DNA from: Ignavibacteriota bacterium | Lineage (GTDB): Bacteria > Bacteroidota > Ignavibacteria > Ignavibacteriales > Melioribacteraceae | Length of the DNA stretch: 64,000 nucleotides | Assembly (NCBI GenBank): GCA_016716225.1 | Contig: JADJWT010000001.1 | Span: 1,426,001-1,490,000 of the forward strand | Direction: 5' to 3' | Part shown: in pieces, positions 46,446-56,448 of the stretch | How positions within the stretch are numbered: position 1 is the first letter of the stretch | Layout of the letters: the number at the start of each line of letters is the position of its first letter | The notes under the pieces: generated by a model | Seen by the model: the letters and a program-made list of their open reading frames with translations, nothing else | What the model was told of the DNA's origin: nothing | Databases searched by the model: none | Program-made: the position numbers and the translations under genes

Positions 46446-49400
46446 ATGAAAAAACTTCTTCTGTTTTTAATCCTTGTGATTATTTCTAATAACTTTTTAG
46501 CACAGAAAAAATTGCCGATCAACAAAACAGAAACTGTTAATAAAAAATCTGTAATTAGTCACTTTTCAAAATTCAATGTAAATAATGTTTCCTCATTTTT
46601 TTATAATGACGGAAATACGGATTTCGATGGGACGTTCGGAAATTCCGGATTTGAATATCCGAAAGGAACAAATAAAACTGCGATATTTGAATCAGGATTA
46701 GTTTGGGGAGCAAAAATTGACGAAGAAGTTCGTGTCGGAGGTTCAACTTATTCGCAAGGTTTAGTTGGCGGAAAAGTTTTTGATAACGGAACAGTTCAAA
46801 ATCCAAATGATGAAAGCGTTAGAGTTTACCGAGTGAGAAAATATTATAAAACTATTTCCTTATCTTCTGAATTTGAGGATGAACAAAAACCTATTGATGA
46901 AATTCGTGCCCAATATGAAAAAGACTGGAACGAATGGCCGGCAGAATTTGGAGCTCCGTTTGACGATAAAAATAATAACGGAATTTACGAATCTGAAATT
47001 GATATTCCCGGGGTTCCCGGAGCTGACCAAACTCTTTGGTACGTTGCAAATGATTTTGATACAGCTACTTGTAGAAGTCTTTATGGATCAGATCCAATGA
47101 AAATTGAAATGCAAGTAACAATTTGGGGATTTAATGCTCCCGGAGTTTTTAAGGATGTATTTTTTAAGAAATATAAATTGATAAATAAAAGTGATAAAGA
47201 ATTTAAAGAAATGTATATATCTCAATGGGCCGATATAGATTTAGGATATGCTGGAGATGATTTAGTTGGATTTGATACATTGCTTAATTTAATGTATTCT
47301 TATAACGGGGATGATTATGATGAAGTTTATGGGGCAAATTCTCCAGCTATTGGATTCCAATTTTTACAGGGACCAATTATTGAAGAAGCCGGAAGTGTTG
47401 CATATTTTGATGGACAATTAAAACCGGGTTTTAAGAATTTAAATATTAGCAGTTCCTTCTTTTTTATAGGTGGAAGTCCAACTTATCACGATCCATGGTT
47501 GGGAGATTATACAGGTAGTCTCACAATGTATAATGTTATGAAAGCATTAATACCCACTTCAGGAATTCCTTTTGTTGATCCAACAACAAATAATTTTACA
47601 AAATTTACATTAGCTGGTAATCCGGTTACCGGTAAAGGCTGGATTGACGGAATGCTTCATCCTCCAGATGATAGAAGATCAATATTTACATGCGGACCAT
47701 TTAATTTAGCTGCCGGAGAAACACAAGAAGTTGTAATGGCAGAATTTGCAAATACCGGTACTGATCGACTTAACTCAATTACTGCATTAAAAGAATATGC
47801 ACAACATTTAAAAGATAATTACCCAAATTATAACATAAATAAAATGCAGGCAGAATTTGATGAATATGTTCCGGATATTGTATTTGTGAATTCTGATAAC
47901 GAAGAACAGTTTAAGTTGGATATTATCTCGAACGAAACAATTGAAAATTATTCAAACAACGGATATAAATTCCAAGGATTTAGAATATTTGAACTAAATT
48001 ATGAACAAGGCGCAGAATTTTTTGATAAACTGATTTACACGTTTGATATAAATGATAACATAACATTAATAAATAATGAAGCAAATGATTCAATAATAAT
48101 TAGAGGTACAAATTCGGGAATTCCAGATAATTTTTATATTGATAAAGATTATTATTACGATATGAATTTGCTTATTGGGAAAAATTATTATTACGGAATT
48201 TCATCATATTTTTACAATGAAACTGACAATAAAGTAATTGAGACTTCTTATAAAGTTGCGAGCAAAATATTTAAACCGGATGAATATGGTTTTAAATATT
48301 TAGATGTTCTTCATGGAAAACAAACAAATGGCAACTCAAATGTAAGTGCGGAAATTGAAATTATTGATCCGACCCAAATTACCGGAAATATTTATGAAAT
48401 TAAATTTGGAACTCAAGATTATTACATGGATGAAAGTGGAGAATGGAAAAAAGTTGATTCATTAAATAAAACACTTGGCAAACCAAATGATTTAACCGGT
48501 TCTACAATAATTCCACAGCCTTCTGTTTATGCGGAAAGCGGAACACTAAACTTATATTTTATTTTAAATTTAGTTGCTGTTGATTATGATTATTCAGATG
48601 GGGTAAGCATTACATTCCCTTCTAATGTAAAAATTAATTCTGCTTATAACGTAATTGGGAATAATCGTAATAGAGAAATAATACCAATTGTTGATGGTCA
48701 GAAAATAATTTGGGGTAATAAGGATATATCTGGAGATGGTGAGTTTAGAGGTGGTGAAATGTTTACCGTTAATATAGATTTTATTGATCCCACATTTTCT
48801 ATAGATTATGAAATTTATGACGATGGCTGGTCAAAAAATTATGCTGAGTCTGGAGACTCAACATATTTTAATCTGGGAAATGGAATAGTTCACGCTTCCG
48901 GAACCGCAACATTAACCGGAGAGATTTTAAATCAGACAAAGACTGAAAAATATTGGTATTTATCAAATCAAACCCAAAATAAAATTGTTTTAGACTATGA
49001 AACTATTCTAAATGGTAAAGATATTAATACCGGAAAAGAGGCATCCTATGGGTATGAGCCAATTGTGGATGGCCTTAGAATAAAGGTTAACGGATCATTT
49101 GATAATCCAATAAATTTTGAAAATATTAAATTATATTCTCCAAGTGGTTTAAGTAGCTTAACAACTACATTTGGTGCAAATAATTATAGAATTGCGATAT
49201 CAAATTATACAGTTTTTGGTGGTGTTATTTCAAGTTGGGCAATTGATAATTTTGGTGTAGGCACAAATGATATTAATATATTGAATCAAAATTATGAACT
49301 TAGGTTTACGGGAGTTTGGGATAGTACAGAAGTAAACGGACAAAAAATAATTTTCGTAAAAGAAGGAGGACAAATTGCAACTTGCTTTACAATGGTTTCA

Positions 49401-50084
49401 ACAGCAGCTTTAGCAGATCATCCATTAAATCCAAATCCGGGAGTTGCCGAACCATTTTTAATTAGAATTCCTTTCGAAGTTTGGAATGTTGAAGATCCAA
49501 ATAATCCCTATCAAGTAAACTTAACATATAGAGATAGAATGAGAGATGGTACTCAGAATCCTTTTTATTCATGGAATTTATCAAATAGAATGTATGGAAT
49601 AATTGTTAATTCTCCGTATAATCCAAATCAAGTTATTAAAGTAGATAATGGACCGGATCAGTACAATGAATTAGCAACCTGGGTTTTAGTATTTACCGGA
49701 ACAAATTATCATTTAGGTGATGTTGTAACAATTGAATATGATAATCCAATTCAATTAACAGATGTTTATACTTTTAACACAGATTTTCTTTCAGATATTT
49801 CAGATGATGAAAAAATTCCAAATAAATTTGAATTAAGTCAGAATTATCCTAATCCATTTAATCCAACTACAAATATAAATTTTTCAATACCTAAAGAAGG
49901 AAAGGTAAAAATTTCAATTTATAATATTCTTGGACAAAAAATTAGTGATTTGGTAAATCAAAGTATGAAAGCGGGAAAATACGAAACAACATTTAACGGT
50001 TCAAATTTAGCAAGCGGTATTTACATATATAGAATTGAAGCGGCTAATTTTGTGCAATCTAAAAAGATGATGTTATTGAAATAG
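46446..50084 (+). CDS. Large secreted protein with C-terminal type IX-type sorting domain
   Basis: A 1212-residue protein with a signal peptide ('LLLFLILVIISNNFLAQ'). It ends with a classic sorting domain at about 1130-1212: 'LSQNYPNPFNPTTNINFSI', 'VKISIYNILGQKISDLV' and 'GSNLASGIYIYRIEAANFV'. The body contains calcium-binding-like acidic turns ('FDDKNNNGIYESEIDIPG', 'NKDISGDGEFRGGE') but I cannot name a catalytic domain. Export through the outer membrane and cell-surface attachment are inferred from the C-terminus. A GAGG ribosome site lies before ATG 46446. Confidence 0.85.
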   Translation: MKKLLLFLILVIISNNFLAQKKLPINKTETVNKKSVISHFSKFNVNNVSSFFYNDGNTDFDGTFGNSGFEYPKGTNKTAIFESGLVWGAKIDEEVRVGGSTYSQGLVGGKVFDNGTVQNPNDESVRVYRVRKYYKTISLSSEFEDEQKPIDEIRAQYEKDWNEWPAEFGAPFDDKNNNGIYESEIDIPGVPGADQTLWYVANDFDTATCRSLYGSDPMKIEMQVTIWGFNAPGVFKDVFFKKYKLINKSDKEFKEMYISQWADIDLGYAGDDLVGFDTLLNLMYSYNGDDYDEVYGANSPAIGFQFLQGPIIEEAGSVAYFDGQLKPGFKNLNISSSFFFIGGSPTYHDPWLGDYTGSLTMYNVMKALIPTSGIPFVDPTTNNFTKFTLAGNPVTGKGWIDGMLHPPDDRRSIFTCGPFNLAAGETQEVVMAEFANTGTDRLNSITALKEYAQHLKDNYPNYNINKMQAEFDEYVPDIVFVNSDNEEQFKLDIISNETIENYSNNGYKFQGFRIFELNYEQGAEFFDKLIYTFDINDNITLINNEANDSIIIRGTNSGIPDNFYIDKDYYYDMNLLIGKNYYYGISSYFYNETDNKVIETSYKVASKIFKPDEYGFKYLDVLHGKQTNGNSNVSAEIEIIDPTQITGNIYEIKFGTQDYYMDESGEWKKVDSLNKTLGKPNDLTGSTIIPQPSVYAESGTLNLYFILNLVAVDYDYSDGVSITFPSNVKINSAYNVIGNNRNREIIPIVDGQKIIWGNKDISGDGEFRGGEMFTVNIDFIDPTFSIDYEIYDDGWSKNYAESGDSTYFNLGNGIVHASGTATLTGEILNQTKTEKYWYLSNQTQNKIVLDYETILNGKDINTGKEASYGYEPIVDGLRIKVNGSFDNPINFENIKLYSPSGLSSLTTTFGANNYRIAISNYTVFGGVISSWAIDNFGVGTNDINILNQNYELRFTGVWDSTEVNGQKIIFVKEGGQIATCFTMVSTAALADHPLNPNPGVAEPFLIRIPFEVWNVEDPNNPYQVNLTYRDRMRDGTQNPFYSWNLSNRMYGIIVNSPYNPNQVIKVDNGPDQYNELATWVLVFTGTNYHLGDVVTIEYDNPIQLTDVYTFNTDFLSDISDDEKIPNKFELSQNYPNPFNPTTNINFSIPKEGKVKISIYNILGQKISDLVNQSMKAGKYETTFNGSNLASGIYIYRIEAANFVQSKKMMLLK

Positions 50085-50097
50085 ATTTCTATTAATC

Positions 50098-50127
50098 TGT
50101 AGAGACGTAATATGTTACGTCTCTACA
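50098..50127. repeat. Palindromic dispersed-type repeat acting as terminator
   Basis: A perfect 13-base stem TGTAGAGACGTAA / TTACGTCTCTACA with a 4-base loop, between the convergent exoprotein and rhodanese genes. The core GTAGAGACG...CGTCTCTAC is one I recall as widely dispersed in several bacterial phyla. It can serve as a bidirectional terminator. Confidence 0.7.
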
Positions 50128-50138
50128 TTCAGATAAAA

Positions 50139-50522
50139 TTATTTTCTGTAGGCTATCATTCCACCCAAAACATTTTTAGCTTTGTAACCTTTTGCTTGTA
50201 ACATTTTTGTTGCAAATACAGATCTGTTTCCTGAGCGACAAATTACGGCAATATTATTGTTTTTATATTTTTCTAATTTATTAATTTCTTGATCTAAAAC
50301 TTGAACGGGAATATTTATAACACCATCAATTTGCCCAAGTTCACTTGTTAATTCTTGCGGAGTTCTGCAATCTAAAATTACTAATGATTTATCAGTTTTC
50401 ATTTTTTCTTTTAGTTCAGAAACCGTTAAATTAAAATCATCTTTATTTTCATTGCTTTGGCAGCTAACTGTTGCGGAGGAAATCATAAGTAATAATAAAC
50501 CCATAGTTAGTAATTCTTTCAT
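50139..50522 (-). CDS. Rhodanese-like domain lipoprotein
   Basis: A 127-residue protein with a signal peptide ending in a probable lipobox ('ATVSC', C21). The rhodanese domain covers about 31-127, with active-site C95 in 'VICRSGNRS' and 'LDCRTPQEL' in strand 2. Family enzymes transfer sulfane sulfur; periplasmic versions may handle thiosulfate or persulfides. It is 18 bases downstream of the FAH-family gene on the same strand, and the two may be cotranscribed. Confidence 0.9.
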   Translation of the reverse strand: MKELLTMGLLLLMISSATVSCQSNENKDDFNLTVSELKEKMKTDKSLVILDCRTPQELTSELGQIDGVINIPVQVLDQEINKLEKYKNNNIAVICRSGNRSVFATKMLQAKGYKAKNVLGGMIAYRK

Positions 50523-50540
50523 TAATTATTCCTTTATTTT

Positions 50541-51197
50541 TTATTCTATTTTATTTTCAAGTTCTGCAATGTTTGAAATTGAAGATTTTAAAATATCACC
50601 TCTTTCTACTTTACTTACGCCTTCCGGCGTTCCGGTGTAAATCAAATCTCCCGGTTCCAAAGTCATTCTTTCGGAAATATATTTTACAATTTCACTTGGC
50701 GAAAAAATCATTTTATTTACTTTTGAATTTTGCTGAAGTTTTCCGTTTATAAATAATTGAATATTTTCATCACCGATTAAAGTATAATCTTCAGAAGAAA
50801 TAAAATCTGAAATTACTGCGCATGTATCAAAACTTTTTGCTAATGTCCACGGAGTACCTTCTTTTCTAAATTCATTTTGAAGATCGCGCAAAGTCATATC
50901 TAATCCAACTCCGTAACCAATAATAGAATTTTCTGCTTCTTCTAAATTTGCATTCTTAACTTCTTTTCCAATAAGCAAAACTAATTCGACTTCATGATGT
51001 AATTCATTAGAATATTCGGGATGAACTATTGAATCTCCATCATAAATTAATGTTGATGGCGGCTTTAAAAATATTATTGGAAATTTTGGAATTTCATTCC
51101 CTAATTCTTTTGCGTGATCTGCGTAATTTCTTCCGACGCAAACAATTTTTCCAACAATAAATTCATTTCCGCTATTTCTTAGTTTTACTTTTTTCAT
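50541..51197 (-). CDS. Fumarylacetoacetate hydrolase family protein (acylpyruvate-hydrolase-like)
   Basis: A 218-residue metal-dependent hydrolase, near the usual length of FAHD1/YcgM-type enzymes. Signatures are 'IVCVGRNYADHAKELGN', 'PIIFLKPPSTLI', the metal-binding 'ELHHEVELVLLIGKE', 'GYGVGLDMTLRDLQ' and 'LEPGDLIYTGTPEGV'. Such enzymes cleave acylpyruvates or decarboxylate oxaloacetate. The start ATG at 51197 gives the short-form protein. Confidence 0.92.
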   Translation of the reverse strand: MKKVKLRNSGNEFIVGKIVCVGRNYADHAKELGNEIPKFPIIFLKPPSTLIYDGDSIVHPEYSNELHHEVELVLLIGKEVKNANLEEAENSIIGYGVGLDMTLRDLQNEFRKEGTPWTLAKSFDTCAVISDFISSEDYTLIGDENIQLFINGKLQQNSKVNKMIFSPSEIVKYISERMTLEPGDLIYTGTPEGVSKVERGDILKSSISNIAELENKIE

Positions 51198-51253
51198 AAT
51201 TTTTCCGTTAAAGTAAGATTCATTTTTTGTTTGATGGATTCATTAAATTATAG

Positions 51254-51278
51254 ATTCCCAATAAAGACATTCGGGAAT
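51254..51278. repeat. Short dispersed-type palindrome
   Basis: ATTCCC (51254-51259) and GGGAAT (51273-51278) form a hairpin in text of the 'GATTCCC...CGGGAATGACA' kind. I recall such repeats as common intergenic elements in many genomes. It lies between the FAH-family and POT genes. Confidence 0.45.
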
Positions 51279-51330
51279 GACAAGTTTATTTCTATTCCGA
51301 AAATAAATGCAATAATTGTTTTTCAAAAAC

Positions 51331-52605
51331 TTAGTTTGCAAATCGTTTTAAATATTTCATCGCTAACAAAGCAAGAACGGCTGAAAAAATTAATATTCCG
51401 GTTAAAATTAAAAAATATTCGTGATGTGCAAAATCGCTGTAATATTTTCCTAATTGTCCGGAAAGATAACTGCCGATTGATGTTGCCAAATACCATCCGC
51501 CCATCATCAATCCTTGAATTTTAGGCGGAGCAACTTTTGAAACATAAGATAATCCCATCGGGGAAATTAAAATTTCCGACATAGTAACAACAAGATAAGT
51601 TGATATTAACCAAGCCGGGGACATAATATTTGAATCACTGTTTCCGCCTTCCAAAGATGCCCAAACCATTACCAGCATTGAAATTCCCATTATCATCATT
51701 CCAATAAAAATTTTTACCGGTGTGCTTGGTTCTTTTCCAACTTTATTAAGTTTTGCAAAATATGTGAGCAATAATGGAGTTAAAACTAAAATGAAAAACG
51801 GATTAAAAAATTGATAAGTTTCGGGTCTAAGTAAATCATAAATTTTTGTTGATCTTTCTGCAAATAAAGTTAATGCAAATCCGTTTTGATAAAATGCCAT
51901 CCAAAAGAAAATTACAATTGAGAATAACATTCCCAATGCAATTACACGTGATTTTGTTTCATCTGAAGAGATTTCTTGATGTACAATTTTACTTTCTGTC
52001 TTTTGAGATTGTTTAACATCGGCGGTGAGTAATTTGTCTTTTCCCAAATAAAATGTAATAATTGAAATTAACATTCCAATTGCTGCAGCCCAAAACGACA
52101 TTCTATAATCGTTAAATAAATATCCCAATAAAGTTGCGGCTAATGGTGCAACAGTTGCACCAACGTTAACTCCCATATAGAAAATATTAAATCCCGCATC
52201 TTTTAAATGAACTTTTTCTTTATATAAATTTCCAACCAAAACTGCCATATTAACTTTAAAAATTCCGGTTCCAAATGCGACAAGAAATAAACCAATATAA
52301 AATGAAACTAACTGTTCAGCGGAAGAAAGCGCTAACGAAACATATCCGGAAAACATAAATATTGATCCGGTAAAAACTGTGTTAATTTGTCCTAAAATTT
52401 TATCACCCAAATAACCGCCTAGAAGTGGAATAAAATAAACCAATCCCAAAAACGCACCGTAATGATCTCCCTTTACAGTATCGCTCCAGCCAAATTCATT
52501 ATCCATATACAAAACTAAAATTGCCATTAATATATAAAAGCCAAAACGTTCCCACATTTCAGTTGTGAACATTACCATAATTCCTTTTGGGTGATCTTTA
52601 AGCAT
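51331..52605 (-). CDS. Proton-dependent oligopeptide (POT/PTR2) family transporter
   Basis: A 424-residue major-facilitator protein with about 12 helices. The POT signature ExxERFxxY is present as E16-M-W-E19-R20-F-G-F-Y24, and 'GGYLGDKILGQ' follows helix 2. Family members import di- and tripeptides with protons. It is somewhat shorter than typical 460-500-residue bacterial members. The neighbouring DPP IV is divergent, so peptide release and uptake may be linked; this is inference. Confidence 0.92.
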   Translation of the reverse strand: MLKDHPKGIMVMFTTEMWERFGFYILMAILVLYMDNEFGWSDTVKGDHYGAFLGLVYFIPLLGGYLGDKILGQINTVFTGSIFMFSGYVSLALSSAEQLVSFYIGLFLVAFGTGIFKVNMAVLVGNLYKEKVHLKDAGFNIFYMGVNVGATVAPLAATLLGYLFNDYRMSFWAAAIGMLISIITFYLGKDKLLTADVKQSQKTESKIVHQEISSDETKSRVIALGMLFSIVIFFWMAFYQNGFALTLFAERSTKIYDLLRPETYQFFNPFFILVLTPLLLTYFAKLNKVGKEPSTPVKIFIGMMIMGISMLVMVWASLEGGNSDSNIMSPAWLISTYLVVTMSEILISPMGLSYVSKVAPPKIQGLMMGGWYLATSIGSYLSGQLGKYYSDFAHHEYFLILTGILIFSAVLALLAMKYLKRFAN

Positions 52606-52775
52606 ATCGTTCCTTTTGTTTTAAATATGGAATTGAATTTCTTTTGTTAATTTCTAAAAGTAATTTAGTTTTGCATTTATTCTCAATTTATACATTTATA
52701 ATATTAAAAATATTTTTAAACCCAAAAGTTTAAAATTGTAAATCAAAATTTACTTAGAAAATTTTAGGAGTAATT

Positions 52776-54995
52776 GTGAAGCACAAATTATTTGCGATTT
52801 TTCTGTTTATCACTTTTTCAATCAGTATTTCTCAAACTATTAATGAAAGTAAATTAACCCTTGAAAGAATTTTTCAATCCAGAGATTTTGCTTCTGGCAG
52901 ATTGGGGGAAATTGAATGGTTTGAAAATGGTGATAGCTATACAATGCTTGAATTGATTGGTCGAAATCAACGAATTGTTAAGTATGATGTTGAAACCGGA
53001 GATACAAATGTAATTGTTACAAGTGAAAAATTAATTCCACAAAATTCAACCAAACCATTAAGAATTGAAAGTTATTCATTTTCTGATGATTTAAAATCTC
53101 TTTTAATATTTACAAATTCGCAAAGAGTTTGGAGAACTAATACTCGTGGAGATTATTGGGTATTGAATTTAAAAAACTGGAATTTGAAAAAATTAGGAGG
53201 AAATGCAAAACCATCATCATTAATGTTTGCAACTTTTTCTCCGGATAAAAAATCAATTGCCTATGTAAGTGAAAACAATCTTTTTGTTGAAAATTTAAAT
53301 GATGGAAAAATAGTTCAACTAACAAATGATGGCTCTGCTACTATTATAAATGGAACTTTTGATTGGGTTTATGAAGAAGAACTTAGCTTACAAAATGGAT
53401 TTAGATGGAGTCCGGATAGCAAACAAATTGCTTATTGGCAGTTGGATGCTTCAGGCATTGGTAATTTTAATATGATAAATAATACGGATTCAATTTACTC
53501 TCAGATTATTCCGGTGCAATATCCAAAAGCTGGTACGCAAAATTCAGCATGCAAAGTTGGAGTTGTTGATATTTCAAATCAGAAAACGAAATGGATTAAT
53601 ATTCCCGGCGATCCGAGAAATAATTACATTGCTAGAATGGATTGGGCAGAATCTTCTTCGGAATTATTAATTCAACAATTAAATAGACTGCAAAATCATA
53701 ATTATATTTATTTAGCAAATTCTAAAACCGGTGAAGCAAAGCATATATATACGGAGATTGATGAAAATGCTTGGGTGGAAGTTGTTGATGATATCAAATG
53801 GTTTGATAATGGAAAATATTTTACTTGGCTCAGCGATAAAAACGGATGGAATCAAATTTATTTAATCTCAAGAGATGGAAAAGATGTAAAAAATATCACA
53901 AATGAAAATTTTGACGTAATTGAAATTTCCGGAATTGATCAAAAAAATAATTTTGTTTACTACACTGCATCTCCGGATAATCCGACTCAAAAATATCTTT
54001 ACAAAAAATCAATTTTCGGAAATGAAAAATCTGAATTAATTACACCAATTGAAAATAGCGGAACAAACACATACAATATTTCCCCGAATTATAAATGGGC
54101 AATTCATAATTACTCAACTATCAATGATCCGGGAAAAACGGAAATAATTAATTTACCTCTCCATAAAATTATAAGAATTTTACAAAACAATGATGCAGTA
54201 AGAACTAATTTAGAAAAGTTAGAAATTAGTCCGGTAGAATTTTTTACTGTTGAAATTGATAACACATATTCATTAGATGCATTTAAAATACTTCCTCCAA
54301 ATTTTGATGAAAATAAAAAATATCCAGTTTTGTTTTATGTATATGGCGAGCCAGGTTCTCAAACTGTTTTGGATAGATGGAGCAGAAGTTTTCTTTGGCA
54401 TCAAATGTTAGCACAAAACGGATTTATAATTATCAGTATTGATAATAGAGGAACACCTTCACCAAAAGGAAAAGATTTCAGAAAATGTATTTATAAAAAT
54501 ATTGGAGTTATTTCTTCTTTCGATCAAGCTGAAGCTGCTAAACAAATATTAAATTGGAAATTTGTTGATAAAGAAAAAATTGGTATTTGGGGATGGAGCG
54601 GCGGCGGATCAATGACATTAAATATGCTCTTTAGATATCCCGAAATTTATAAATTTGGAGTTTCTGTTGCACCAGTTACTGATCTTAAACTTTATGATAC
54701 AATTTATGAAGAAAGGTATATGGGTTTGCCATCTACCAATGCTGAAGCATACAAAAACGGTTCACCAATAACATTTGCAAATCAGTTGAAAGGAAAATTA
54801 TTATTAATTCACGGAACCGGAGATGATAATGTTCATTATCAAAATAGTGAAATGTTGATAAACGAATTAATAAAACATAGTAAGCAATTTACATTTTTAC
54901 CTTATCCAAATAGATCGCATGGAATTTATGAAGGCGAGAATACAACAATGCATCTATACAATGCAATGACGAATTTTATTTTGGATATTAAATAA
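52776..54995 (+). CDS. Dipeptidyl-peptidase IV-like S9 peptidase, secreted
   Basis: A 739-residue serine peptidase. The signal peptide is 'LFAIFLFITFSISISQ'. An eight-bladed DPP IV N-terminal propeller covers about 90-450 and carries the double glutamate E200-E201 in 'DWVYEEEL', which binds the free N-terminus of substrates. The catalytic domain has S608 in 'GWSGGGS', D683/D684 in 'HGTGDDNVH' and H715 in 'NRSHGIY'. It removes Xaa-Pro dipeptides in the family. The start is GTG 52776, set by an AGGAG site 5 bases upstream. It is divergent from the POT transporter. Confidence 0.93.
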   Translation: MKHKLFAIFLFITFSISISQTINESKLTLERIFQSRDFASGRLGEIEWFENGDSYTMLELIGRNQRIVKYDVETGDTNVIVTSEKLIPQNSTKPLRIESYSFSDDLKSLLIFTNSQRVWRTNTRGDYWVLNLKNWNLKKLGGNAKPSSLMFATFSPDKKSIAYVSENNLFVENLNDGKIVQLTNDGSATIINGTFDWVYEEELSLQNGFRWSPDSKQIAYWQLDASGIGNFNMINNTDSIYSQIIPVQYPKAGTQNSACKVGVVDISNQKTKWINIPGDPRNNYIARMDWAESSSELLIQQLNRLQNHNYIYLANSKTGEAKHIYTEIDENAWVEVVDDIKWFDNGKYFTWLSDKNGWNQIYLISRDGKDVKNITNENFDVIEISGIDQKNNFVYYTASPDNPTQKYLYKKSIFGNEKSELITPIENSGTNTYNISPNYKWAIHNYSTINDPGKTEIINLPLHKIIRILQNNDAVRTNLEKLEISPVEFFTVEIDNTYSLDAFKILPPNFDENKKYPVLFYVYGEPGSQTVLDRWSRSFLWHQMLAQNGFIIISIDNRGTPSPKGKDFRKCIYKNIGVISSFDQAEAAKQILNWKFVDKEKIGIWGWSGGGSMTLNMLFRYPEIYKFGVSVAPVTDLKLYDTIYEERYMGLPSTNAEAYKNGSPITFANQLKGKLLLIHGTGDDNVHYQNSEMLINELIKHSKQFTFLPYPNRSHGIYEGENTTMHLYNAMTNFILDIK

Positions 54996-55021
54996 TTTGT
55001 AAATGAAATTGAATTTTATTC

Positions 55022-55053
55022 AAAGATGCGATTTTTAAAAGATCGCATTTTTG
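55022..55053 (+). terminator. Rho-independent terminator of the DPP IV gene
   Basis: ATGCGAT (55026-55032) pairs with ATCGCAT (55042-55048), extended by A-T pairs and followed by TTTTTG. It lies just after the plus-strand gene and before the convergent minus gene. Confidence 0.8.
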
Positions 55054-55075
55054 TAAATATTTCTAAAAACATATA

Positions 55076-56329
55076 TTACGTTTTTTGAATTTTCTTTTTT
55101 GCAGCCGGAAATAAAATATTATTTAAAATTAATCTATATCCCGGTGAATTTTTATAAAGACTTAATTCTGTTTGTGGATCATTAACGGCATGGCGATAAT
55201 CTTCGGGATCGTGACCGCCGTAAAAAGTAAAAGTTCCTCTTCCAAATTTTCCATGAATGTATCTTACTTGATCTGTGTTTGCTCTTTCACCTAAAATTGT
55301 TACGGAATTTTTTATAAATCTTTTATGAAACATTGTTGTTTGTCCCATAAAACCATTTATTACATTTACATGATTTTGTGTTAACATTGTTGGAATTGGA
55401 TCAAACTTTGCACTGAATTCAAATAAAGTAAAATAATCATTTCGTTCATTTCCTATTTCTATAATATCAACATCAATATCACTGTATTCATAAATCATGG
55501 GATTCATTTCTAATTTAAAATTTTCAAAAGCTAAAGTATTGTTAAAATCCAATTTACTTTGTGCATTTTGATCCGGTGCATCACCATCATACATCTTATC
55601 AACTATATCAACATTTTCTGCGGCAAGTGCAATATCATAACTATCGGTTGCGGAACACATTGCAAATAAAAATCCGCCTTGGCCAATATAATTTTTTATT
55701 GTTTTTACTACGTCTTTTTCCATTTCCGAAACTTTTTTATAACCTAATTTTTTTGCTTCATTTTCATAAATTTGCTGATTTTCTTGATACCATCTTGCAC
55801 CGGAATAACTAGAATAAAACTTTCCAAATTGACCGGTAAAATCTTCATGATGAAGATGAAGCCAATCATAGTTTTCCAATTTTCCGGATAGAATTTCTTC
55901 TATCCAAATTTTATCATATTTAACTTCTGCATATTCCAGAGCTAAAGTTACAGCGTCATCCCAAGGTTGAAATCCTGGTGGAACATAAACAGCAATTTCC
56001 GGAGCTTTCTCCAAACGTACAACATCCATATTTTGATCATCACTTTGTACAAAGGAATAAATTTCAACAACAGAAGAATTATCTAAAATTTGATGAGTAA
56101 CATTTCTAATTTGACACTCAAGAACTACATTTTCTGAATAATCAATTACAAAAGATCCACCTTTGTAATTCAGCAGCCAATCTGCTTTTAGATTTTTCTT
56201 CAAAGCATTAAAAGTAATTCCATAAGCTTTAAGATGATCTGTTTGGGTTAAATCCATTGGAATAAATAATTTGGACTGTGCATAAATTAAACAAGATATA
56301 AATTGAAATATTAATAAGAATATTTTCAT
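55076..56329 (-). CDS. Secreted protein of the family commonly labelled 'asparagine synthetase B'
   Basis: A 417-residue protein with signal peptide 'IFLLIFQFISCLIYAQ' from the internal ATG 56329 (a longer frame starts at 56356). It has 'LFIPMDLTQTDHLKAYGITF', 'WLLNYKGGSFVIDYS', 'VYVPPGFQPWDDAVTLALEY', 'WLHLHHEDFTGQFGKFY' and 'GRGTFTFYGGHDPEDYRH'. I recall these blocks in Bacteroidota proteins annotated as asparagine synthetase B, but none of the asparagine synthetase motifs (Cys nucleophile at N-terminus, SGGxDS) is visible. A Rossmann-like amidotransferase-type fold is possible. It follows the terminator of the pilin-like module D. Confidence 0.75.
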   Translation of the reverse strand: MKIFLLIFQFISCLIYAQSKLFIPMDLTQTDHLKAYGITFNALKKNLKADWLLNYKGGSFVIDYSENVVLECQIRNVTHQILDNSSVVEIYSFVQSDDQNMDVVRLEKAPEIAVYVPPGFQPWDDAVTLALEYAEVKYDKIWIEEILSGKLENYDWLHLHHEDFTGQFGKFYSSYSGARWYQENQQIYENEAKKLGYKKVSEMEKDVVKTIKNYIGQGGFLFAMCSATDSYDIALAAENVDIVDKMYDGDAPDQNAQSKLDFNNTLAFENFKLEMNPMIYEYSDIDVDIIEIGNERNDYFTLFEFSAKFDPIPTMLTQNHVNVINGFMGQTTMFHKRFIKNSVTILGERANTDQVRYIHGKFGRGTFTFYGGHDPEDYRHAVNDPQTELSLYKNSPGYRLILNNILFPAAKKKIQKT

Positions 56330-56393
56330 TGAATTCGAATAAAATTGTTTGAACAATTATACATTTATTTTTAACAAAAGTTTGTTTAAAATA

Positions 56394-56424
56394 AAAAATC
56401 CAGTCTCATTTAAGAAACTGGATT
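56394..56424 (-). terminator. Terminator of pilin-like module D
   Basis: Read on the minus strand, AATCCAGT (56424-56417) pairs with ACTGGATT (56104-relative arm at 56404-56397) and is followed by TTTTTTA. It lies directly after gene 3 of module D. Confidence 0.85.
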
Positions 56425-56448
56425 AATTTAAAGTTTTAATTTAATTAA

